64,000 bases of DNA, taken from Paramacrobiotus metropolitanus (lineage: Eukaryota > Tardigrada > Eutardigrada > Parachela > Macrobiotidae). The notes below the pieces were generated by a model, which worked only from the letters and a program-made list of their open reading frames with translations, did no database searches and had not been told where the DNA came from. This document shows, one piece after another, positions 1 through 11,860 of the stretch. The stretch spans positions 496,001 to 560,000 of the forward strand of contig NW_026570256.1 in NCBI RefSeq assembly GCF_019649055.1, read 5' to 3'. Numbering within the stretch: the stretch's first letter is position 1; the number at the start of each line of letters is the position of its first letter. The translations under genes were made by a program, and so were the position numbers.

Positions 1-428
1 ATTTTTTTCCGGAATACAGATTCGAAATCTGCTCGCTTTTATCTATATTTTTGTGTAAAGATTTGCCAAAAAGTGCTCCGGATATTTTGCCCGGGGGAAA
101 ATTTACGTTTGTGCCTTCGACTATCAATCAGGCCCTGATTGATAGTCTCTCGCCTTTTTAACTGAAACCATCGCAAATCTTTAATTCGCTGCCACTATTT
201 TAATTCGGTAACACTTACAAGTTACACATAAATTACCCATGCGAGGCATGTGTCCTAAAAGCGCGCTTCGGTATAACCCGACTTTGACAACTCTCTAGCA
301 ATGGCGTGCGGTCACAAAACTCGACACGCCAACGCTCTTGCAGACATGAATTTGCCACATTTACTTCCGAAATTCTATTGAGCCACAGTAGGATGTGGAA
401 GCAGTATTCTTCCGGAAGGCAGAAGATA
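1..428. other. intergenic, no gene seen
   Basis: No convincing coding sequence is visible. The one structured item is a 25-bp perfect palindrome at 121-145: two 12-bp arms around a single central base. The right edge (427-428) is the TA dinucleotide that flanks the transposon-like element starting at 429. Confidence 0.5.
121..145. repeat. 25-bp palindrome
   Basis: Positions 121-132 are the exact reverse complement of 134-145, with one base (133) at the centre. It could form a hairpin or cruciform. No gene next to it explains it. Confidence 0.6.
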
Positions 429-456
429 CAGAGGGTTATTCAGCCAAGTGTGGTCA
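429..456 (+). repeat. left terminal inverted repeat
   Basis: 28-bp TIR of the mariner-like element, identical in inverse to 1333-1360. Confidence 0.85.
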
Positions 457-1332
457 CTTTTTGGAAAATTTCTGCTTAGCCGCTGCAGGCTCATTTTACT
501 TTTTTAAAAATTTTATCAAATAGCCACAACATTCAATCACATTTTGAATTCAACCGAGCCAAGATTTCGTTATCCTGTAGCCCAGGAAAAAATTCAGTTT
601 ATCCCCACCATGTTGGCAACAGTTGACCAGTTCAGCTATAGGAAATGGATTCCCTTTACTCAAAATTAATTTAAAATTTGGGTTTTCGCCATAATCGACT
701 GGAAACCTGTCATGGGTTTCGAACAAACCTTTTCAGAAGGAATTACCAGTTTTTTCGATCAGGAAGCAACATCCTTGTTTTTCTCAGCAGTGCTCCCGGA
801 GCACATCTCTGGTTCTGGATGACTTCTTCCTCTCTGCCAGGCTTAATCCGTGGAGCGTCTTTTCGACCAATGAACATTGTAAATTGTGAAGGAAGACCTG
901 CGTTACAACTTTAGTTTGTGGAGGAACGAAAAGGATAGCCATAGCTCCGTGAGTAACAATTCGCACATTGAGCATGGCTCTTGCGAGTGTCTTCCTGTTT
1001 TCGCGTTTTTCCAGCCGTCCTACCGCAAGAACGCGCAAGAATATGGAATCGTTTTGCTATAAAAAATATTCGGATCGTCGTTTTTCACAATTAAAACCAT
1101 CCAGATTTGAAAAGCAGACGATCCTTTTAAGGCCAGATCATCGAAAGCCAAATTTTGCCTGGTCAAAGGTTTAGAGTCGGAGTCTTTAGGTCAGTAGCCA
1201 ATATTGCGGGCTGTTTAAACCCGATTGTCACAAAAACTTGCAAAAAGCATCAAAACTAATTTGCCATAATAAAACAATTATTAGAATCTGACTCTGCGCA
1301 ACGGCTGAATTATAGGAATTTTTTTAATGCGC

Positions 1333-1360
1333 TGACCACACTTGGCTGAATAACCCTCTG
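1333..1360 (-). repeat. right terminal inverted repeat
   Basis: 28-bp TIR of the mariner-like element, a perfect inverse copy of 429-456, followed by the TA duplication at 1361-1362. Confidence 0.85.
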
Positions 1361-1370
1361 TACTTTGGTG

Positions 1371-1414
1371 GATGGCCGATGATTACAACTGTCGTCATTT
1401 CCGGATATAAAAAA
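1371..1414 (+). promoter_or_regulatory. conserved TATA-type promoter of astacin gene A
   Basis: The block GATGGCC...ACAACTGTCGTCA...CCGG followed by TATAAAAAA (1406-1414) is nearly identical to 22360-22404 upstream of paralogue D and is recognisable at 5026-5058 upstream of B. It lies about 300 bp upstream of the gene A ATG, as it does in D. Conservation across paralogues whose surrounding DNA has diverged argues for a core promoter. Confidence 0.65.
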
Positions 1415-1689
1415 CTTGCTACCTCCGGTTATTTGCAACCATACGTAGGTGTTGCATCAGGCACTTCATGCGTGTTATTCGACATGCACAATGTCTGTTT
1501 TAACACTCTACTTGTTGTCACCAAAAAGGAAGCGATCACAAAAAACCATTTAACCTACCCTGTCAGAAAAAGTGAGAGTACGTTTTTTTTAATTATTTAT
1601 CATTGCTGTACATATTTTGTATTTTTTGTTTGTACAACACTTAATCAATTCGGTGGTTTTAAATTGTGATGTAAGTTTAAAGCTTTCCC

Positions 1690-4029
1690 ATGGATGACAA
1701 ACATTACCGGTTCTTCTCCGCCCTAGCCGTTGCCGTATTCCTCAGCCGTATTCCTCAGCGCCAGAATAGAAAGGCTCTCTTGCCTGAAATGTATCTATTA
1801 CATAAAAATACATCCAATGCATTTTTAGATCTTTTCCACCATCCCGGCATCTATTTAGACGCAAATGCCGAAGCGATCACCGGTCCCGGACTGTGGCCAG
1901 ACCGCACAGCTGTTCCCTATGACATAAGCAGCGACTTTGGTGAGAACCTAAAATAATGCTCCTTTTTGTGCACTTTTACGAGTGTACTCGTACTTCACGC
2001 AAGGTACGAACAAAAGGAGAACACTTTAGCTAAAGACTAAATGAATCGAACGAGCAAAACATATAGTATTCCCCGCAGTACAACGTATATCCCGCTCACC
2101 ACGTCAGTATGTCCATCTTCCACGATAGCTGGCCGAAATTAACTTGCTTGCATTGAAACAGTAGGGTGAAAGTTGCTAAACTGTGAGACGAAACGCTGCA
2201 TCTTCATAATTTTTATTACTTGGAAAATGTGCTTCTAATATCTGCTGTCGCTCCCTGCAGACAAATCACAACAAACCTTGATTTTGAAAGCCCTTCGCGT
2301 TCTGGAGAAAAAGACGAACTTCTGCATTTCATTTAAAGCCAGAACGGATGAATCGGACTACATACGTTTCCTGCCCAGTTATCTCAGCAAGTGAATTATA
2401 AGCCTTACCAACAAATTATTAGAAAACAGCGGCGTGTCCTCCGCTGTCATTTGCATTATGATGTACAGTTCCGAAAAATTTGCGGTTTCCCCTAATTAAT
2501 CCCATACTAATTTCCATTCCCAGTTCTCAGTCCCAGGTTGTATGAATAAACATGTTCAACGAAAGTCACGGATAGCGTTGTTCAATGAATTCTAAATTTA
2601 GAACAGTTTTGCGGCAATATCTGGATGCGCAGCGGAATAAATGAACATAGATTAAAAAGGGTGCCAGTTGTTTAAAACTGATAGCCTAAGCGACAAAGCA
2701 CCCCGTTCAACCCTTTACAGCTTTTATTTGCATTATTTTTTTCTTAGCTGCGCTGCGGAAGTTGGACATAAAGGTTCGTCCCAGTACATCTACTTAGCGG
2801 TACCCGGCTTATTCTCGTCCGCTTCGTGTATGTACATTGGAAATATACAGCACGAAGTTATGCATGCATTGGGTTTTAACCACGAACAAAGGCGCCCTGA
2901 TCGAGACCAGTATGTGGAATTAAGCAATGGAAACATTGATTCGGATGAATACGAACGAGATTTCGCTATCAATAAAACCATGTACACTTTCGGAACCAAA
3001 TACGACTACCATTCAATCCTTCACTATCATGCCTTCCAGGCTGCCGAGAATCTAACCCTTCCGAGCATGGTACCTAAGAAAGGACTGATTGTTCGCATGG
3101 GCCAAGCAGCGCGCATGAGTCCGACAGATGTCGCCAAAATTTTGATCGCCTACAAATGTCCACTAGCCGTTGTCCCCGGCAACGAACAGACTGCTGCAAG
3201 TGACGAGTTCCCGAATTTCTCCCTGGAACCGATGACTGCCGACGAGTGTGGTGCACAGTTTAATCGTTATTGCCGCTCCGACCTGACCACCATAACGAAC
3301 TGTACAGATCGCAGGGACTATCGTATAACTTGCCGGTCCAATGCTTCCGTATCGGTATTGGAACGGATGGCGCTGGATATGGCAGAGCAACCACTGCGAC
3401 TGGTTTCGATCGGTGCAGAAGAAGAACTTATCGCCAAGTACTTGTTTACGCCCATCCAACGGCAAGTCCTGAAGCTGCAACTATGGAATTGCACCACAGA
3501 CCGTGTGACGTCCAGAGTGCAGAAACTCAGTTTTACCAACCTTTTACATTTGGAAATATCTAACTGCTACAATTTAGTCGTCGAAAAGGCAGACTTCACG
3601 ATTTCTCAGCAGCTGCGAATGATTTTGTTCTTCAATAGTACGATTAATTCTTTACAAGCTGGTGCTTTTACGGACTTGCCCAAATTGCAAATACTTTCTC
3701 TGGAGGCATTGTCTTATAGTCAGAAAAATTATATTTTCGAAGAGGGATATCGGAATTACTTGCGAAATCTACACTGCGGCTGTGAATTTTCATGGTATCG
3801 GTCATGGTGGCGTGCCAATAAGAAGTTAAGGCTCAAAGTGGAATATGGAGAATTATATTCCTTCGAAGGGCCTTTGTCTGGAACGTATTTCAGCAGTGAT
3901 GATTTCACGCGGGAAGATCTGTACCATCCGATTAACTGCAGTGCCGATCCATTTCCTCTTAGCACGGAATGGATTAACTATTATTCTCAAGTTGATTATT
4001 CGGTTAACGAGCCGTTTTGTAATACCTAA
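1690..4029 (+). CDS. secreted astacin-like metalloprotease with C-terminal LRR domain (paralogue A)
   Basis: Predicted zinc metalloendopeptidase of the astacin (M12A) family fused to a leucine-rich-repeat domain. Exons: 1690-1939, 2261-2390, 2748-4029 (about 553 aa). The ATG matches that of paralogue D; the stretch after it is hydrophobic and contains a 13-bp tandem duplication (CGTATTCCTCAGC). In D and C an intron splits this first exon before the residues DLF (here at 1829). In A the frame is open across that point and no good donor is visible, so the 5' structure is uncertain. The mature start reads LWPDRTAVPYDIS, and the zinc motif HEVMHALGFNHE is intact. The Met-turn is SILHY instead of SIMHY, and the propeptide lacks FxGD. 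The C-terminal half has Cys-rich LRR-NT-like, LRR and LRR-CT-like (LHCGCEFSWYRSWW) segments. It could be an active or weakly active secreted enzyme. Confidence 0.8.
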
Positions 4030-5366
4030 TTGTTATTGTTAATGCATTTGTTTACATCAGTCTGCGAATGACCCCACGCATTGCACTGTATAGCCTGCTG
4101 TACAAACTTTTGAAAACTGCCTACGCAAATGCGGAATTTGAAAGAAAAAATACAAGCAGACAGTAAAATTGATTTTTCTTGTTTGCTTCGCCAGTTTTTA
4201 TTTTTGAGAACAGGAGTTACTGAAGTTGTGATTTTCTGCAGCTCTTTTTTCCGGCTAGTGTTGACTCTTGGTCATGTCTACGATATGTCGTATCTACTGC
4301 ATATTCGCTTCCGAAAGCCCAGTTATTTTTTCTCTCAGGTGCGTCCTTATGCATTGGAAATCTGTTTTTGTTAATGTACCTCTACACCATGCTACCTCCG
4401 TTGTCGTAGAACGCGAGCGCTTGAGCGAAAATTTTTACGTAATAGCTTCTAGTGCATCCGAAGCCGTTCGTCTAATATGTAATTAGAAAATTTCAGGGCC
4501 ATGCATTATTGGAATGTTATACAAGCTACCGCGCCATACACGATAACTAGCAGATCATTTCCACAAAATCTACTACAGAAAACGATTGTCGCAACCGTCA
4601 CAGTAATACACGAAGTATATGTAGTTGTGTTCAATGTTGTGACAGCGTGGTGGGTAGTTTTATAATTTCACAACTTTTTTTAATTATACAAGTCTGTCTG
4701 GTTACCAGCATCGGCGGCTGTTGTCGAAAAATAACTACAGAAGAGCTTGGGGTTATTACGCAAATTCGTGGTGTTTTAATTTACTTCGTACGTTTACGTA
4801 GGTAAAGTACTAATTGTAAGACTGCTGATATTATGTGTTTTTCTAACAAAATTATTAGCCGAGTTTGTCGTAAGCTAAGTTGATACGGCAGTATACGGAA
4901 TTTCCCAAAATCCTCGCAAAAGTTGATTCGTCTTCACATTAATAACTTCTCACCTACGATTGACGCCAGATGCCGGTATATCAAGCCGCTGGCAGACGGG
5001 AACAGAAGCATGTATTAAAAACAGCGATTACAACTGTCGTCACATCCCGGATGAAAAAAAACAACAATTAAATACTGCCTACGGTAATTTGCAACAATGT
5101 TCTCGGACCTGGTATTATACCTGGCACTACACGTCTTACACTGTCTTCTTAGTTCAAGCAGCGCCATATGGCGCAGATGAAGACTATACTTATCTGTTTG
5201 TGGAATACTTGTGGGACAAACGGAACAAACGGAACAAACTGGAACTTTGTGGAACAAACGGTCCTTATCTGTTTGTGGAACACTTCGTAGTGCGTGTATG
5301 CAACGAATCGCGTGCGCTTTAGGAATCTTGCAATTGGTAGTGTTTGGGTACTTTTAAATTCTTCCT
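4030..5366. other. intergenic between astacin A and B
   Basis: No gene recognised. Around 5185-5285 the unit GGAACAAAC recurs several times and a 17-bp stretch beginning CTTATCTG occurs twice. Positions 5026-5058 hold the decayed version of the cluster promoter. Confidence 0.4.
5026..5058 (+). promoter_or_regulatory. diverged copy of the cluster promoter, astacin gene B
   Basis: The sequence ACAACTGTCGTCA followed by CCCGG matches the promoter blocks of A and D, about 310-340 bp upstream of the ATG. The TATA box is altered to ATGAAAAAAAA, which may mean weaker or changed expression of this protease-dead paralogue. Confidence 0.45.
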
Positions 5367-8033
5367 ATGGCTTTATTTCGTCTGATATTTTATGTGCTGG
5401 TTGCTGTACTGGTTGTAATCGGTATAGAAGCAGTGTCCGACGAAAGCGGGAATGTGCTGATCACTGAAGGTGCTGTTACTTGACTACTAAATTTTGACTC
5501 TTGCTTCAGTATTTCACAAAATCGGCTCGTTGTGGAAATTTAATGATGCACGTACAGATAAATATACCGACATTTGGTGTCACTTGCTGACAACCCAATT
5601 ACCGCATCTATTCTTAGTATTCTATATACGAGTATGTACCTGTTTATACATACCATCAATAGATAAACTCATAAATTGACAAACAATTCTAGATATTAAT
5701 ATACCTGCCAAATACGTGTAACGCTAACGAGGAGTTTGGGTTGTAGACATTTTCCATTTGCCCCTCAACCTTTCGGATGCTGGCAATAAATGGACGAACA
5801 ATGACTATAGACTCTGGCCAAACCGTACAGCAATTCCTTACTACTTAAGCAGTTTCTTTGGTAAGCACTATTAAAGTACGGTACTATTACCATATTGGCG
5901 GCATTTTTGCTTTTTGTTGAACGAATCAAAATAATCACACTCACAATGGACAGGAACTTTGCGAAAAAAGGTCCGAGTGCGAACAAGGCGTCCGTCGTAA
6001 ATTTCGTCCAGCCAATATCTTGCTGTTTTGTGTCGGTTAAATTTATCGAAATGTGCGTCCTAGCTAAGAAAACTGATTTGCCATTTCGGACATAGAGTAA
6101 CCTCAGCAAGAAACGAAAGGACGATGTTAATGGCCTATGGAAAACTTGCAGACGGATTTTATTAGATTTGGGCAGTCAGACAAGGCCGTACGTTCGAAAC
6201 CACCTGTGAACGTCTTAGCCAACCGTTACTGACAAGAACACTCAATTAAGCGCTGAATAGATCAGCAACCACGTTTGTTTTTACGTCTTATAATTTAACA
6301 AGTATTATTGTACTGATTCAGCAGAATACCTTAATTCAGGGAGTAGCCGTTTTAGTTGACCAGCAGAACTTGACTTACAATGTATTCTGCAAACTTTACC
6401 CCTTCATTTTACGATGTAGATAGATCGGAAAAGCAAATAATTTTAAAGGCTTTTCGTCAGATGGAGAAAAAAACGAAGGGATGTGTAATGTTTAAAGACA
6501 GAACGGACGAGCCCGATTATCTATACTTCCAACCCACCGAGTCATTGTTCTCCAGGTATTCTGCGAAAATTAAAGATATAATTATTCAGCTATATAACGG
6601 TGAACAGACTTGAATAATTTTCATGCTTCTGATGTGGTCTTTCCAGTTGCGTTGCGTCAGTGGGAAGACAAGGGGGCGCGCAAAATATTTCTCTGCGGAC
6701 GACGCTGTGTTTTAGCATCGGTATACTCCAGATGGTGATCATGCGTGCTCTTGGTTTTGGCTTCGAGCAGAAACGCCCCGACCGGGAACAATATGTCGAA
6801 GTGCACAAAGAGAGCATCTTAAGCCTGTTGTACGATGATCATTACGGAATTAACCCTTCGATGTACACAAGTGGAACCAAGTACGACTATCACTCTATTC
6901 TGCACTACGGAGCATTCCATGCCGCCCTATCCAATGAGCATCCGGCAATGATACCCAAAAAAGGCCTTATAACGCGTATGGGACAGCGAGCACGCCTGAG
7001 CCCTATAGATGTGGCAAAGATTATGGTGGCCTATAGATGTCCCCTAGAAATATTCCCCGCAAAAAAAGAAGCCGCAGTCCATGATGCAGATTTTCCAAAC
7101 TTCTCGATGGATGCAATGCAACAGGACGAGTGCGCGGCACAGTTCAATCGCTACTGTCATTCTGACTTAACGACAGTAACAAATTGCACCAGTCGCAAGG
7201 ATTTCCGAATTGTGTGCGTGTCAAGCGCATCAGTTCGAGTGCTTGAACGAATGGCGATGGATATGGCGGAGGAGCCGCTGCGACCGGTTTCGATCAATGT
7301 GGAAGAAACGCTTATCGCTAAGTACTTATTTAAGCCATTGCAACGCCAAGTCGTCAAACTGCGAGTGCGAAACGGCACCACGAACCGCGTGACCTCCAGA
7401 TTAAATGACCTTATGCTCCCGAATCTACTGCACTTTGAGCTATACCACTGTCACCATTTGGTTATCGAAAAGGCTGACTTTATAATGTCTAAACGGTTGC
7501 GAATAATTCTTTTACGTAACAGTACCATCGACACTATGCATTTGGGTTCCTTAACGGATTTGCCAGACCTCCAAGTGCTTTCGTTGGAAGCAATACCGGA
7601 AGGGCAACAGCATAATAATTTTGAGCAACCCTTTCGAGATTTCCTGCGACGCCTTCACTGCGATTGCGGATATGCATGGTATCGATCCTGGTGGCGTGCC
7701 AATAAACAGATGCGGCTACGCGTCGATGTTGGGGAAATTTACTCCTTTGAAGGAATTTATTCGACTGTCGGCCTGTTTCCCAACACCGCTTTCGAGAGCG
7801 AAAGCTTTGGAAAGCAAGACCTTTATCATCCGATAGACTGCTCGGCAGAGCCTTTTCCTCTGGGTTCTGGGTGGATCAACTACTACAGTCAGGTTGAATA
7901 CTCCATCAACGAGCCTGACTGTTCAGAGCTAATCGTTCGCGGCTATAATTATTCCACCAACAAGAGTGTGCATAAGAGAGTTACCGGGCTTCCTCTGAAC
8001 CACACCGCAGCACCAGATAACCAACCCGGATAG
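5367..8033 (+). CDS. astacin-like pseudoprotease with LRR domain (paralogue B)
   Basis: Exons 5367-5469, 5747-5860, 6420-6555 and 6647-8033 give one open frame of about 579 aa with consistent GT-AG sites (phases 1, 1, 2). Exon 1 encodes a clear signal peptide (FRLIFYVLVAVLVVIG) followed by VSDESGNV, as in C and D. The mature start reads LWPNRTAIPYYLS, and GRQGGAQNISL is typical of astacins. The catalytic helix HExxHxxGxxHE has become QMVIMRALGFGFE: all three zinc histidines and the catalytic glutamate are gone, so it cannot be a normal astacin. The Met-turn is SILHY. The C-terminal LRR and LRR-CT-like region is well preserved. A long undamaged frame plus intact splice sites suggests it is kept as a binding or decoy protein rather than a dying gene. 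Confidence 0.8.
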
Positions 8034-8680
8034 CGCAACTTTGATGGTTTGTAAAAAGTCATTGTAACCAGCCTTTGGATAATTTCTGATACTGATTTCA
8101 TTTCCACTTCGCGTAGTTGGCATGGCATAGTTTGCCGATATTACCTGGACTATCAGCGGCTTCGAACGTGTCGAAGAACAAACGCCACTATTGTGGCGGT
8201 AAATACGTATATACCGTGGTAGCGGAGCTGCATCTGTAAATCAGTTCAAAAGTAGTTTGATAGAGTACAAATGAAGCACTGGGTAAACCTTACTCAAATA
8301 ATATTATTTCCTATGAACTATCTGTACATATTACAAATATGTCCTCTGTCAATAAGACTGGCCGAGTTTTATGCAACATGACCAAGGTTACGCAGAACGA
8401 CCTACTCGTAGCGGATAAGAAAGTGTGTCATAAAGTATGAATTTCTATCCTTTTCGTTCATGACATCACTCCCTGATAGCACGATGTTCGATGTTCGACC
8501 AGACTTGACACCTATGGCACACTTCGAACAGGACATTTTTTTACGGCCATCCTTAGACGATGTAGTGCACCTTTCCGTTGTAGCCTATGTATTCGCAAAG
8601 GATGTTTATACAATGGCAAAATTTTTCCTCCATGCCCGTAGTTACCTGCATTTTCATTATTTTGTGTGGTGGCCTGTAGT
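8034..8680. other. intergenic after astacin B
   Basis: No gene recognised. The right side runs into the inverted minisatellite beginning near 8680. Confidence 0.4.
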
Positions 8681-9232
8681 AACTCATAGTCTCGGTAGTT
8701 TGCGTAGTCTTCGGTAGTCCCGGTAGTCTGTGTAGTATTCGGTAGTCGCGGTAGTTTGTGTAGTTTTCGGTAGTCGCGGTAGTTTGCGTAGTTTTCGGTA
8801 GTCACCAGTAGTCTTGGAAGCCTGTGCAGTTTCCTGTAATAACCCTAGTTCGTCTAGCCAGCGTAGTCGCCTGTAGTTTTGTAGTTTCTGTGGCTCCCAG
8901 TAGTGTCGGTAGTCTTTGTAGTATACGTAGGCGCAAAACTACCGAGACTACAGCAAACTACGCAAACTACCGAGACCACAGCAAACTACGGGAACTACGC
9001 AAACTACCGAGACTACAGCAAACTACGAAAACTACCGACACTACAGCAAACTACCGGGACTACAGGAAACTACAGAAAACTACGTAAACTACCGGGACTA
9101 CAGGAAACTACAGCAGACTACGTAAACTACCGAGACTACAGCAAATTACGCAAACTACCAAGACTACAGCAAATTACGCAAACTACCGAGACTACAAAAA
9201 ACTACAGGTTACTACCCAGACTAAGAGTGACT
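8680..9232. repeat. inverted (foldback) minisatellite of GTAGT/ACTAC units
   Basis: The left arm (about 8680-8930) is built from diverged units of the type CGGTAGTTTGCGTAGT. The right arm (about 8935-9230) carries the reverse complement, of the type ACTACCGAGACTACAGCAA. The two arms could pair as a large imperfect hairpin. Every apparent reading frame here is a by-product of the repeat. Confidence 0.75.
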
Positions 9233-9392
9233 ACTAAGATTTTCGGAAGTCGACAAACAGAATATGAAGTGTATAGGTTAGTACGGTGGCTACTGGACTA
9301 CGACCTGGAAGTGCGGTCATAAAAAATTGTTGTGTTCGAAGTGTGCCATATCTAAGACTTAAAGTCCCCTTGGGGTTGTCTGCTCTTGTGCC

Positions 9393-9413
9393 GTAATAAT
9401 AATAATAATAATA
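9393..9413. repeat. AAT trinucleotide microsatellite
   Basis: A short run of about seven TAA/AAT units. Confidence 0.7.
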
Positions 9414-9515
9414 ACATAGTTAACGGACAAACAGCGATAACCGGTGACGTCGGCGTTCCCTGACCCAGGAATCAATCATCACCATTTACCCGGCCTTTAT
9501 AAAGATGTGAAACGT

Positions 9516-9600
9516 ATGGAATCAACAGTGCAATATTCATTTATTTTACTATTTGTTTACTGTACTGAGTTTATACTTCCTAGAGTAGCTACACAATGGC
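9516..9600 (+). other. possible signal-peptide exon of the MACPF/ApeC gene
   Basis: An ATG at 9516 opens a hydrophobic leader (YSFILLFVYCTEFILP) about 190 bp upstream of the first recognisable MACPF exon. MACPF effectors are usually secreted, so this could be exon 1, but no convincing donor in the matching phase was found. Weak call. Confidence 0.3.
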
Positions 9601-9779
9601 ATGCGCTTTGCAGATTTTATTACTGTTACTGTGCCAGAGAATTTTAGTGGTGGAATGCCACTTGCGTACTCCCGATTCGGAGTTACAACAGCGCAGCTAC
9701 AGACAAGTTAGAAATTTGTAACCGTAGTATGTAATCATTGTTGTGAACACGAAGGAAACCAATTAAATAATACTCACAG

Positions 9780-11860
9780 TTAGAAGCTTATTGGACGTGG
9801 CAGTGTACGTGGGAACCGGGTATGACCTTTTATATGGCAGCCCCGATGGTCCCAGCCTGACGACAGGGGGAATGGATCCCGGGCTGAAAGTGGCCAAGAC
9901 CGTGTTGCACCAGACGACACAGCCAGGCGGCTGTATTGTCGAAGCCAACTGCGTCCAGTTTGATACGTCCTTCACGGACGAGTCGTACTCCAGCGACGTC
10001 GATATGCGTTCTTATCAAACTTCTCATGATTCGTCATGGAATATTGAAGGCGAGATTCGTGCGTGGATTTTCAAGGCAAGAGGGAGCGCCAGCAAAGCGG
10101 CCAATGAATTACGCGATGAATTCCGCAAGAAAAGAAACAATTATACTCAACGCGCGCAATCTGACGAATTACGGAGAAATTGCCTATCGCTATCACGAAG
10201 AACGCCGGTTATCTAATAATTTTATGGCGGCTGTGTGCCAGTTACCGAACCGTTATGAGCCGGGGAAATACATGACATTCATCAAAGAGTGGGGCACCCA
10301 TGTGGTTACCAGCGCGAAAATGGGAATACGCAGTATCTTCAGAAAAATTATGAGAAAATCGGAAGTCGCGAAAACCATCATGAGCAGTTCGTCGTAAGTC
10401 ACGGTGATTTTTCTGTTCCACCATATTTTTGCCAAATGCATACGCTTGCAGTTACACTACGGCTGTGTGAATTTGCGTGCAACAAAGCGTTATCATCAAA
10501 ACTATTAGTTGTGCACCAGTCCTTATGTCGGACAGTCTGTAAGGTACCGGCACTAAACATAAGATAGCTGAGTTTGTGTTCACAGCAGACAAAGTACAAA
10601 AGCTAAGAATAATAAAAAATATACAATAAAAAATATAGACATTTTATAAAAAGTGTATTTCACTGAGTTTGAAGGTGTATTTCATTTTTTGGTAGTTCCG
10701 CTTACGGAGGTTCAGCTGGTGCCAGTTTTCTCGGCTTTGGCGCATCCGTTGGAATGTCCACGAGCTTTAGTTCTCGGGAGATCAGCATGATGATGGCCGC
10801 CTCCACCAACTCTTACTCCAGCCATTTAGTAATCGGCTCCGTCGATCGACCCGCACCGATCACGTTTTCCCTCCGCGGCCTCGACTATTTTCTTGGTACA
10901 GATTACCTCACCCGATCCGCCCAGTTTGTCCCTAGTTGCCGTCTTCTGGACGAAAATCACAATCAATCCATACGCGTCAGCGAAGCTATGGCACAAGCCA
11001 TCGATGCCTATCCAAAATTATCCGAAATCAATCCTGACGAACTCGAGGAAGCCAACCACACAATGCAGCCCAACTGGCCTGAAGGACAATATTCGCTGTT
11101 GGTACAAAACAACTTACACTGTCCCGAAGGATGGGCTAGCGGCACTCGGAATATGACGCTACAGATTTCCGCACACCATGGTCCGCAACGAGCGCCGGCT
11201 GGATTGATCGAAACGCCGTACAGTGCAATAACCGCGCCCACAGGATACGGACCGAGCATCTGGAGCGCCGGGTTTTGTACAAAACGCACGGAGCGCGAGA
11301 TCAACGGAGGAATGGCGTACTGGCAGCGCGGCTCGTACTGTGTATTCCGGAAAGGTGGAACATGCCCGAGTAGTTTCCCAGGTGTCGGCCAAATGACCAT
11401 ATCGTACTCGGTGACTGTTGGCGGAAACATTCCGCATTACACGCATAAATCTCGGGGAAGCATTCCTGACGGGACAAACAATGTTCATTCCACATCACTG
11501 CAGTACTGTTGCCGTGATGATGGGCCGGTGAACCGAGCCATGTTTTTGTCCACATCGTCGCCGTTTATATTGCTTCCGGTTGGCAAAGATTGTCAACGGG
11601 TGTTGGGCATGACCGCCAAACTGAAGGACATCACAACCGTAACGGGACATAAGGTTTCCATTGCCGGGATAAATGAGCGGGTGGTGCCTACAGTGCTGAC
11701 ATTTACAACCAGCTCGCAACCGGCTGCTTATTCGGAGCAGAACAATATCCTGAATTCAGATCTGCACACAAATAAACATTTCGCAATCTTTTGCGAAAGC
11801 TGCTGCAATCAAAAGCTGCTGACAACTGTACAAAAAAATTTCATGTTTTGCCTTGTCTGA
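9780..11860 (+). pseudogene. apextrin-like protein: MACPF domain plus ApeC domain, one frameshift
   Basis: Candidate pore-forming or recognition effector. Exon 1 is about 9780-10393 (donor GTAAGT at 10394) and exon 2 is 10696-11860. Exon 1 starts in one frame with the N-terminal part of a MACPF domain and continues in another with the MACPF signature (KEWGTHVVTSAKMG). The shift lies in an A-rich run near 10125-10145. Exon 2 continues the glycine/serine-rich MACPF strands, then gives an ApeC-type domain beginning NWPEGQYSLL, with the Cys pairs CPEGWASG, the LPDG-like IPDGTNN and the CCRDDG motif. Proteins with this MACPF-ApeC layout are known as apextrins; in amphioxus, ApeC proteins bind peptidoglycan. 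It lies between astacin B and C in the same orientation. The shift may be a real lesion or a one-base assembly error in the homopolymer. Confidence 0.75.

Larger units (their letters stand above)
429..1360. mobile_element. Tc1/mariner-like element with perfect TIRs, non-autonomous
   Basis: The first 28 bases (429-456) are an exact reverse complement of the last 28 (1333-1360), and both ends are flanked by TA (427-428 and 1361-1362). A TA target duplication and ends beginning CAGAGGG fit the Tc1/mariner/pogo superfamily. At 932 bp it is shorter than an autonomous element. No intact transposase is present, though a minus-strand stretch around 784-1038 contains a segment (near AILFVPPQTKV) that resembles part of a Tc1/mariner DDE domain, so it may be a decayed full element rather than a pure MITE. 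It ends about 10 bp upstream of the conserved promoter block of astacin gene A. Confidence 0.75.

Noticed and set aside
1379-1669. A 96-codon open frame upstream of astacin A
   Set aside because: It coincides with the conserved promoter and leader region and has no homologue next to paralogue D.
5015-5322. Open frames on both strands upstream of astacin B
   Set aside because: They overlap the promoter-like block and short repeats and resemble no protein.
8512-9322. Repetitive peptides rich in Asn-Tyr-Arg in the minisatellite
   Set aside because: They are by-products of tandem GTAGT/ACTAC units on both strands.
10289-10567. A second frameshift in the MACPF gene near 10322
   Set aside because: An alternative frame looks open, but the frame with the GTHVV motif continues to the GTAAGT donor in phase 2 and joins exon 2 correctly, so no second shift is needed.
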